From NCBI GenBank assembly GCA_002418825.1, contig DIEW01000054.1:1-27723 (forward strand): a stretch of 27,723 bases of DNA, written 5' to 3'. Below the pieces are notes generated by a model that was not told where the DNA came from, did no database searches, and worked only from the letters and a program-made list of their open reading frames with translations. Positions 1 to 6,212 of this stretch are shown here, piece after piece (position 1 is the first letter of the stretch; the number at the start of each line of letters is the position of its first letter). The stretch is from Syntrophaceae bacterium UBA5764. Its GTDB lineage: Bacteria > Desulfobacterota > Syntrophia > Syntrophales > Smithellaceae. The position numbers and the translations under genes were made by a program.

Positions 1-2
1 CC

Positions 3-71
3 ACAGGCTATCTGGCGCGCTACGCGAAAATGGTTACGTCGGCGTCGACGGGAGCAGTGTTCAAAGACTAG
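3..71 (+). CDS. Possible C-terminal end of a gene truncated by the window edge
   Basis: Frame 3 is open from the window edge to a TAG at 69-71. It reads as 22 residues ending in STGAVFKD. The peptide has a balanced composition and could be the tail of a real protein, but I do not recognise the family. Frame 2 is also open to a TGA near 112-114, so the choice of frame is uncertain. No terminator hairpin is visible between here and the convergent protease gene at 134. Confidence 0.22.
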   Translation, partial: TGYLARYAKMVTSASTGAVFKD

Positions 72-133
72 CGTTTCGTCAAAACGGCCCTTTGGAAAAT
101 TTTTGATAGTATAATATTAAAAAACAATCAGCA

Positions 134-820
134 TTAAAAATTTGTGCCATGATCTAGGCTAGCAGAACGAGTAAAGCCTTCACTTGACGGTACCGTTAAA
201 TGTTGAACTTTTATAGAAGGTCCAAGTAAGGGTTGAGGCATGGCTAATTGCACTTGTTGCGTCTGCCCAAAGTTCTCGCCAACAACTGATAAATCAGCAT
301 CAATAGGAAAAAGGCTAGATTTGATTTCATGTATCAAACCGTAATCCTTCGCTTCCTGAGGATTAAGTGTTGTTCGATTGTTCATATCATCCTGAACCCT
401 GTCTGCTGGTTTTTGACATGTATCGGCAATTACACGTGCTATATTTTTATAATCAATCTGTAACCCTTTAAGCCGTTCTTCCAATCCCTTTTCATCAAGA
501 GACTGATTTCCACCAAATTGCGCAGAAACACCGTGAATTAAAAATCTCGCATGTGGGACGGAGAATCGCTTATCTCCTGCACAAAAAATAACAACACCTA
601 TTGAATCCACGCTGCCGAAGTTGTAAGTATAAACTTCAACCGGGGCTCCCTTTAAGAAACTGTAAAGTGACAATCCATGGAAGACAATACCTCCAGATGA
701 TGAAATCATCAAATGGACTCTTTCGCATTTTTCTTTAATTTTCTTATCGAAGATTCGAAAAAGAGCATCTGCAGTTACGGGATTAACGCCTCCTAAAAAT
801 CTTATATAAGCTTCCTTCAT
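134..820 (-). CDS. ClpP-family serine protease-like protein, atypical triad
   Basis: This is a ClpP/crotonase-fold protein of 228 aa. The start at 818-820 is preferred because a strong purine-rich site (AGGGAGGAAAGG) sits just before it. An upstream ATG at 847 would give 237 aa but has a poorer site. Numbering from the longer form, the oxyanion strand MISSSGGIVFHG is at 48-58. The nucleophile region SVDSIG puts Ser at about 82, and IHG puts His at about 105. The helix-strand stretch NPQEAKDYGLIHEI at 162-175 matches the ClpP C-terminal pattern. Where ClpP has its catalytic Asp (the RD just before this stretch) the protein has NNRTT, so the Asp is missing or moved. A tail of about 50 residues, rich in Gln, Pro and Ser, extends beyond the ClpP fold. 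No clpX or clpA is adjacent. ClpP-like proteins of this kind can be self-standing or phage-type proteases; activity and partner are unknown. The gene looks more AT-rich than its neighbours. Confidence 0.75.
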   Translation of the reverse strand: MKEAYIRFLGGVNPVTADALFRIFDKKIKEKCERVHLMISSSGGIVFHGLSLYSFLKGAPVEVYTYNFGSVDSIGVVIFCAGDKRFSVPHARFLIHGVSAQFGGNQSLDEKGLEERLKGLQIDYKNIARVIADTCQKPADRVQDDMNNRTTLNPQEAKDYGLIHEIKSSLFPIDADLSVVGENFGQTQQVQLAMPQPLLGPSIKVQHLTVPSSEGFTRSASLDHGTNF

Positions 821-954
821 ATCCTTTCCTCCCTTTGAATCATTCATTTGACATTATAAAAACCTCTTTATGAATGACTAAGTTTATTCAAAATATTATA
901 AATAATCAAAATAATATGATGATTTTCTCAACCCAAAAATGAAAAACTCCACAA

Positions 955-984
955 CCCATCCACCGGTATTAACCGGTGGATGGG
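955..984. repeat. Perfect 13-bp inverted repeat, 4-nt loop
   Basis: CCCATCCACCGGT, loop ATTA, then ACCGGTGGATGGG. The arms are fully complementary. It lies 22 bp past the stop of the YeeE-like gene at 1007 (read on the minus strand). On that strand it is followed by a loose T-rich stretch, so it may act as a terminator or mRNA-end stabiliser. The 10-mer ATCCACCGGT recurs at 9974-9983. Confidence 0.6.
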
Positions 985-1006
985 AACTTGGAAAATATCA
1001 AAAAAT

Positions 1007-1537
1007 TTACAATCCTTTTTTCTCGAACAGGAAGAACAGACCGATCACTGCCGCCCAGAAAATTGGGATAATAACCCAGTGCGATATCCCAAGGGCATCC
1101 TGCAGGCCGATTTTACCGAAGTCTTGCCACGCTATGACGGTGGAGCTGAAAAAAGGATAAAGCTCGGCGAATATCGCTGCGCCCGCAAGCATTCCTAAAA
1201 CGGCAAACACGGCGTGAATGCGGCCTTCGCCCAAGGCGGCGGAAGACGTGCCGGGGCAAAAACCCATCACCGCCCAGCCAATGCCAAACAAAATCCCGCC
1301 TAACACCACCGCGCCGATGTTCATCGGCTTGTGACTGAGGGTGGTAATTCCCATATCGTACAGAATATAAATGCCCACCATACCGACCAAAATCGCCGAG
1401 AGCATGAATTTGAATATGGTCATATCCTTTATCAGGAGCGCGCCTACCTGCTTTTCAAAACGAATCACCCGCCCTTTCTGCATCAAAAACCCGAACACCA
1501 AACCGGTTATCAAACCTAAAATTTGATCAATGCTCAT
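1007..1537 (-). CDS. YeeE/YedE-family sulfur transporter, C-terminal half protein
   Basis: This 176-aa membrane protein matches the second half of YeeE/YedE (TsuA-type) transporters, which carry thiosulfate or related sulfur compounds across the inner membrane. It has the family signature GFLMQKGRV near residues 16-23 and GFCPGTSSAALGEG at 92-105, where Cys94 is the likely substrate-handling cysteine. About five hydrophobic segments are visible. A site AAAGGAGGG precedes the ATG. The start overlaps the stop of the upstream half-gene by 4 nt, which implies translational coupling and one complex. No TusA-like or rhodanese gene is next to it, so the exact substrate is open. Confidence 0.87.
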   Translation of the reverse strand: MSIDQILGLITGLVFGFLMQKGRVIRFEKQVGALLIKDMTIFKFMLSAILVGMVGIYILYDMGITTLSHKPMNIGAVVLGGILFGIGWAVMGFCPGTSSAALGEGRIHAVFAVLGMLAGAAIFAELYPFFSSTVIAWQDFGKIGLQDALGISHWVIIPIFWAAVIGLFFLFEKKGL

Positions 1538-2076
1538 GATGCCCTCCTTTTATAAACCAGCGCGGCGGTTACAGCACCGGCAACAAAAAACAGTATCAGC
1601 GCGACAAAGGAGCTTACCGACAATTGCATGACGCCGCTTAAACCGTGGCCGCTGGGGCAGCCGTCCGCCAGGCGCGCGCCAATCATCGCGACAATGCCGC
1701 CCAAGAACGCGCCTACGGCTCTTTTGGTTACCGACGAGCCGAAGCGCTCCTGCCAGATGGGCGGCACTTTTTCTATCTTAAAACTCTTGTCGGTAAGAGA
1801 AGAAATCAGCGCGCCCAGAAAAATGCCAACCACGAGCATGAACTGCCAGTCCACCTTGATTTTGGTGGCCGCGAAATAGGCGTTTTGCGCCACATGCTCC
1901 GATGCGAAAACCTGCTCCACAAAACCCACGGCGCGGACAAAAGTGGTGGACGCGCCGAGGTAATTGGTTTTGCCCATGAGCGCGGTTGTGGCGTAAACTG
2001 AGAGAATCGCCAGAATGCCGACCAGCGCGCCGGCAAAATAGGGATTCCACCCTCCGTCTTTTGTTTTCAGTCTCAT
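1534..2076 (-). CDS. YeeE/YedE-family sulfur transporter, N-terminal half protein
   Basis: This 180-aa membrane protein is the partner half of a YeeE/YedE transporter. The ATG at 2074-2076 is chosen because AAGGAGGCAGGA lies directly before it. A start 15 codons further up (2121) lacks such a site. Hydrophobic helices are visible near the N-terminus and around residues 75-95, 120-140 and 150-175. The motif DGCPSGHGLSG (Cys at about 140) is the family's conserved cysteine site. The two half-proteins together (180 + 176 aa) equal the length of a single-chain YeeE (about 350 aa). It is the first gene of a two-gene operon. Confidence 0.87.
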   Translation of the reverse strand: MRLKTKDGGWNPYFAGALVGILAILSVYATTALMGKTNYLGASTTFVRAVGFVEQVFASEHVAQNAYFAATKIKVDWQFMLVVGIFLGALISSLTDKSFKIEKVPPIWQERFGSSVTKRAVGAFLGGIVAMIGARLADGCPSGHGLSGVMQLSVSSFVALILFFVAGAVTAALVYKRRAS

Positions 2077-2148
2077 TCCTGCCTCCTTTCTTTTCGTTAC
2101 TAAAAATTTTGGATTAAACAAAAAAATATTTTTCGCGTAAAACTATTC

Positions 2149-2908
2149 TCACGGCGCTTTGGAGAGTGTACCCACCAGCAACTCGTGGGACACGCCGCCG
2201 GCAGTAATTATTCGTGGCTCGACTCTAAAGCCCGCTTTCTTCATCAGCTTAACCCAAGACGCCCGGCGAAACAAGCCCGTTATATGCCGGTCATGCTCGA
2301 TGCGCAGCCGCCCTTGTTCGCGAATAAAAAAGGAAAAAATAATCTCCATGATAGTATCGGAAGGATCAAGATCGTAGGCGTATTCAACATAAGTCAGCTC
2401 AAGCGCGCCTTCGGAACGGGTGCAATACTCCACGCGCAGGCCGGAAAAATTATCAAGATAATAATCAGGACCGATTATGAATATTCCACCATTTTCCAGA
2501 TGTGCCGCGGCGGTGGCAAACGTGCGCATGAGGTCATCTTCGGAAAGCATATAAACGATGGCGTCATGAATCAGGACAGCGTCAAACTTGCGTCCCAAAC
2601 GGATATCGCGCATATCGTCCTGGTGTAGCTCAACGCCAGGATTTATCTTTTTACAAAGCTGGAGCATCTCGGGTGATGTATCCACGGCCGTGGCTGCGAA
2701 TTCGCCGGTCAGGTAAGAAAGATTATGCCCCGCGCCCACGCCCAGCTCCAGAATTTTGTTTTTTGCGGGGACGAGCTTTTCGCGCAGTATCGTCAGCCAC
2801 TGCGCCGCTTCCTCGGCGTAATCTTCACGCGGCGTGACCAGTGGAAATAAATAAGCGAGGTCCTTATAAAGGCGTCCTTGCGGTATGCTCTTTCTTTGGC
2901 TCCATCAT
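2149..2908 (-). CDS. Class I SAM-dependent methyltransferase, 5' end apparently frameshifted
   Basis: The body is a Rossmann-fold methyltransferase. Motif I reads ILELGVGAGHN, an acidic Asp follows (TAVDTSPEM), then QDDMRDI and FDAVLIHDAIVYML. The longest standard ORF begins at a GTG (2739) inside motif I, which cannot be the true start. The same frame continues upstream with convincing sequence (LYKDLAYLFPLV, EDYAEEAAQWL) to a stop at 2905-2907, without an ATG. In another frame an ATGATG at 2903-2908, preceded by GAAGGCGG, encodes MMEPKKEHTARTPL and then stops at 2864-2866. Deleting one base around 2867-2876 would join the two into one protein of about 250 aa. This is therefore either a recent pseudogene, a sequencing error, or less likely programmed frameshifting. 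The substrate is unknown. Confidence 0.7.
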
Positions 2909-2958
2909 TAATCCGCCTTCAATGACATTTAACTTTTTACTGCTGCGGCGCTATTTTC

Positions 2959-3272
2959 TCATGTGCTTTGATGAAATTCAATATCCGCGATTTCCCGTTG
3001 CGCGTTGACGCTGGCGATGAGCCGCATAACCAGCAGCGCTAGAAACAAATAACGCATGGGCGCGCTCAAAAGCATTCCGGAATTGAACACCACCTGCGCC
3101 CAGCCGGGTTTATTGCCTATGTCGCTCAAATATGTTTCAAAAAAAGAAAACTGGTTTAAACCGGCATACAAACAAAGCGACACAAAACAGTTGTCAAACC
3201 TAAACCAATGCCGATTATTCCCACAATTCTCAGTGCTTTTGCCACCCCGCTACTAAATGCATTTTGCTTCAT
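2959..3272 (-). pseudogene. DUF998-like membrane protein remnant, frameshifted
   Basis: The ATG at 3270-3272 opens a frame reading MKQNAFSSGVAKALRIVG and a hydrophobic helix, which then runs out of frame. A second frame, from about 3186 down to the TGA at 2959-2961, carries ETYLSDIGNKPGWAQVVFNS and two further hydrophobic segments. This resembles the second and third helices of DUF998-type integral membrane proteins. Adding one T to the T4 run at 3184-3187 would fuse the frames into about 104 aa. Even then it is roughly half the usual DUF998 length (about 200 aa), so it looks decayed. It sits 50 bp upstream of the frameshifted methyltransferase, probably in the same former operon. The family call is moderate only. 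Confidence 0.5.
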
Positions 3273-3457
3273 ACACGTAAATATTTAATAATATTAAATT
3301 ATTGTTGTTATACGCGGGGAATTAGCTTCCCGCATCGTTACAAACCGTTTAGCGAATTTATCTTCCAGCGTGAAATATTTTGATTCCTTCGTTGGTTAAT
3401 TAATAAAAAATTAACTCAAGCTCTGGCCAATTTCAAGCCACTTAAACCCGATTCCCA

Positions 3458-3485
3458 TTGACAAAAACGCTGTAATCGTTATATT
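3458..3485 (+). promoter_or_regulatory. Sigma70-type promoter for degP
   Basis: TTGACA at 3458-3463, a 16-bp spacer and TATATT at 3480-3485 form a near-consensus vegetative promoter. It lies 58 bp before the degP ATG. The rest of the 271-bp gap (3273-3543) is AT-rich with short symmetric A/T patches and no convincing ORF. Confidence 0.6.
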
Positions 3486-3543
3486 GACCCTCGAAATTTA
3501 AAACACGCATTTTCATGCACGGCACAAAAGATCGGAGGAAAAA

Positions 3544-5025
3544 ATGAAAAACCAAAACCGCAAAACTTTTTTTATGTTTTTACTGGCGTTTCTTGTCGCT
3601 TTTTTTATTGTTTCTCTGGTGGAAATTTTACGTTCATCTTTGTTCACGTCTTCAACCATACCGGATATTCCCACCGCTTCGGCGACTTCTCCTTTTTCCT
3701 CTCCTTCCGAAGCAGGTAAAGTGCCTCTTTCTTTCTCCGATTTAGCTGAACGCGTCAAACCCGCAGTAGTAAACATCAGCACGACAAAAACAACCAAAGG
3801 CTTTGCCTCTCCTTTTGGCGGCTCCCCTTTTGGCGGACCATTCGGAGATGATTTTTTTGACCGGTTTTTCGGCGACATCCCGCAACGCGAATTCAAGCAG
3901 CGCAGTCTCGGTTCTGGATTTATCATCAGCAATGACGGCTATATTTTTACCAACAATCATGTAGTGGAAAAGGCGGATAAAATAGCGGTTAAAGTATCCG
4001 ACGAGCGCGAGTACGAAGCGAAAATAATCGGCACTGACCCCAAGACAGACATAGCTTTAATAAAAATTAAACCACGCAACAGCTTGCCGGTAGTGGATAT
4101 CGGGGACTCAGACCAGGTCAAAGTCGGCGAGTGGGTGATCGCCATCGGCAATCCTTTTGGCTTGGAAGCAACAGTTACGGCGGGTATTGTCAGCGCCAAA
4201 GGCCGCGTCATCGGTGCAGGTCCTTACGATAACTTCATTCAAACCGACGCTTCCATAAATCCGGGCAACAGCGGCGGGCCATTATTCAATATGGAAGGAA
4301 AAGTCATCGGTATTAACACGGCAATTGTCGCTCAGGGACAGGGCATCGGCTTTGCCATTCCAATCAACATGGCTAAAGGAATTTTGGATGATTTAAAAAC
4401 CAAAGGCAGGGTAACTAGGGGCTGGTTGGGCATTTCTGTTCAGGATATTACGGAAGATATTGCGAAAAATATGAACCTCAAAAACCGCAACGGTGCATTG
4501 GTGTCTGATGTATTCAAAGGCGATCCGGCCGATAAGGCAGGAATTAAAGTTGGCGATATTATTATAGAAATTAACGGAAAAGCCATAAAAGACACGCACA
4601 CTTTACTCCTGACCATTGCGGCAATGCAGGTCGGCGAAAAAGCATCTATAAAAGCGTTGCGCGACGGTAAAGAGATGACTTTCCGCATTGTGGTCGCCGA
4701 GCGCAAAGATACTGCGGAAGTGGTAGCTAAAAAAGGCTCTGCAGGGTATTTCGGTATTTCAGCACAAGATATTACGCCGGAAATATCGCGACAGATGGGT
4801 ATTCCCTCTAATGCAGGTGTAATTATTACGGATATAGAGCCCGGCAGTCCGGCAGACGAAGTGGGCATTCAACCGCAAGATATCATTGTACAAGTCAATA
4901 GGGTAAAAGTAAGTTCACTGAGAGAATATAACCAGGAAATTGCCAAAGCAGCTCAAAAGAAAAATGTGATGCTCTTAATCAGACGCGGCAATGCCAGTTT
5001 CTTTGTGACAATGAGTATTGAATAA
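3544..5025 (+). CDS. degP: DegP/HtrA (Do-family) periplasmic serine endoprotease
   Basis: This 493-aa protease and chaperone degrades or refolds damaged envelope proteins. An N-terminal hydrophobic segment (about residues 9-28) is a signal peptide or membrane anchor with no obvious lipobox. The trypsin-like domain carries the triad His139 (TNNHVV), Asp169 (KTDIAL) and Ser243 (NPGNSGGPL). A Gly/Phe-rich LA-loop-like stretch with repeated SPFGG/PFGG lies at 89-110. Two PDZ domains follow, at about 290-385 (GWLGISVQDI) and 400-490 (GYFGISAQDI). Length and order are those of bacterial Do proteases (DegP/DegQ/MucD). GGAGG lies just before the ATG, and a strong terminator follows the gene, so it is probably monocistronic. 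Confidence 0.95.
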   Translation: MKNQNRKTFFMFLLAFLVAFFIVSLVEILRSSLFTSSTIPDIPTASATSPFSSPSEAGKVPLSFSDLAERVKPAVVNISTTKTTKGFASPFGGSPFGGPFGDDFFDRFFGDIPQREFKQRSLGSGFIISNDGYIFTNNHVVEKADKIAVKVSDEREYEAKIIGTDPKTDIALIKIKPRNSLPVVDIGDSDQVKVGEWVIAIGNPFGLEATVTAGIVSAKGRVIGAGPYDNFIQTDASINPGNSGGPLFNMEGKVIGINTAIVAQGQGIGFAIPINMAKGILDDLKTKGRVTRGWLGISVQDITEDIAKNMNLKNRNGALVSDVFKGDPADKAGIKVGDIIIEINGKAIKDTHTLLLTIAAMQVGEKASIKALRDGKEMTFRIVVAERKDTAEVVAKKGSAGYFGISAQDITPEISRQMGIPSNAGVIITDIEPGSPADEVGIQPQDIIVQVNRVKVSSLREYNQEIAKAAQKKNVMLLIRRGNASFFVTMSIE

Positions 5026-5043
5026 AAAATTGTTCCCGGCGGA

Positions 5044-5072
5044 AAAGGCAGGCCGCAAGGCCTGTCTTTTTT
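5044..5072 (+). terminator. Rho-independent terminator after degP
   Basis: GGCAGGCC (5047-5054), tetraloop GCAA, GGCCTGTC (5059-5066, one G-T pair), then a run of six T. A-T pairs lengthen the stem at its base. It lies 19 bp after the degP stop and before the PHP gene start chosen here. Confidence 0.85.
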
Positions 5073-5125
5073 ATTGTTCGCATCCCTATAGACAAATTTG
5101 TTCAAAAGATTTAATACACCTCAAT

Positions 5126-6181
5126 ATGAAACTATTTGATTATACTGGTGTCATTCACCTGCATTCCTCATTTTCGTTTGACGGACATGTTCCACCGGAA
5201 GACATACTGCGAGCGGCAAATAAACACAATATAGATTTCCTGATGCTGACAGATCACGATTGTCTCGCGGCACGCTCCGATGGTTGGGAAGGCTGGAATA
5301 ACAACACCTTACTCATTGTCGGACAAGAAATCTCTCCTCGCTTCAACCACTATTTAGCTTTCAATACCAATGAACCCATATCCACCGACGATGACCCGGA
5401 AGGAAAAAAGCCGCAAAAATACATCAATGCGGTCAATGACCAGGGGGGATGCGGGTTTATCGCTCACCCCGATCATGAAGGAGCAAAAATGTTTCACGTG
5501 AAACATTATCCCTGGAACGACTGGACGGTCAATGGTTACAAAGGCATGAGTGTCTGGGATTTTATGACTGACTGGCAAAGCAGTCTGCGCGGCTATTTTA
5601 TCAGCATTCTGAACTTTATGTTTCCGGCCTGGTTTCTGCGCGGGCCTCATGTGGCTACTCTGCAAAGATGGGACAAATTAAATCAGGAGAAAAAAATTAT
5701 CGGCTTTGGTGAACTGGACAATCATGCCACCAAAAAAAAGGTGCTGGGAATTACCTTTGTTGCCTTTCCGTTTGACCGCGCGTTCAAATTCATCCGCACA
5801 CATGTTTTAACCAACAAGCCGCTCTGCAAAGATAAGCAAAAAGATATTGAAAATATTATTAATGCTCTTGTGCACGGACGCGCCTATTTTACGCTGGAAT
5901 ATTTTCATAAAGCATCCGGCTTTAATTTTTTCATTAAACAAAAGGGCTTAAGCTATCAAATGGGTGATTCTTTGAAACTGAAAGATGCACGCCTACACGT
6001 TCTTTTACCGGCCAAAGCGTTCGTGCGCGTTATACGCAATGGTTCGCTATGGACTAAGGACATTGCCTCAGAATTTTCAAGACAAATTTCCGAACCAGGA
6101 ATTTATCGTGTTGAAATTTTGCGGAAAGCTTACGGAAAGCTTCGTCCGTGGATTTTTTCTAATCCGATTTTTGTTTGTTAA
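5126..6181 (+). CDS. PHP-domain metal-dependent phosphoesterase
   Basis: This 351-aa protein of the PHP superfamily (the fold of histidinol phosphatase and the DNA polymerase III PHP domain) probably hydrolyses a phosphate ester with a metal cluster. Visible ligands are His11 and His13 (IHLHSSFSFDG), Asp43 and His44 (LTDHDC), Glu68 (GQEI), His114 (AHPDHEG) and the late D-x-H in FGELDNH. The ATG at 5126 is chosen because the longer frame from 5018 would overlap the degP stop and read through the degP terminator, and PHP proteins start just before the first HxH. No clear Shine-Dalgarno site is seen. The substrate is unknown. Codons for residues 122-127 (MFHVKH) contain a perfect parS site. Confidence 0.85.
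   Translation: MKLFDYTGVIHLHSSFSFDGHVPPEDILRAANKHNIDFLMLTDHDCLAARSDGWEGWNNNTLLIVGQEISPRFNHYLAFNTNEPISTDDDPEGKKPQKYINAVNDQGGCGFIAHPDHEGAKMFHVKHYPWNDWTVNGYKGMSVWDFMTDWQSSLRGYFISILNFMFPAWFLRGPHVATLQRWDKLNQEKKIIGFGELDNHATKKKVLGITFVAFPFDRAFKFIRTHVLTNKPLCKDKQKDIENIINALVHGRAYFTLEYFHKASGFNFFIKQKGLSYQMGDSLKLKDARLHVLLPAKAFVRVIRNGSLWTKDIASEFSRQISEPGIYRVEILRKAYGKLRPWIFSNPIFVC
5490..5505. promoter_or_regulatory. parS: parS centromere site (ParB binding)
   Basis: TGTTTCACGTGAAACA is an exact match to the 16-bp bacterial parS consensus, and with its flanking A/T forms an 18-bp perfect palindrome at 5489-5506. It lies inside the PHP gene, about 17.6 kb left of parB and 18.6 kb left of dnaA. This is where chromosomal parS sites are expected. 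I found no second copy in the window. Confidence 0.95.
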
Positions 6182-6212
6182 ATACAAATTTATTTATCGA
6201 CGAGTAAATTTT

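Noticed and set aside
939..1198. Two plus-strand ORFs of 72-73 aa
   Set aside because: They overlap the perfect hairpin and run antisense to the well-supported YeeE half-gene; they have no family resemblance.
5018..5125. Longer N-terminus for the PHP protein starting at 5018
   Set aside because: It overlaps the degP stop and would be read through a strong terminator; the PHP fold starts right after the ATG at 5126.
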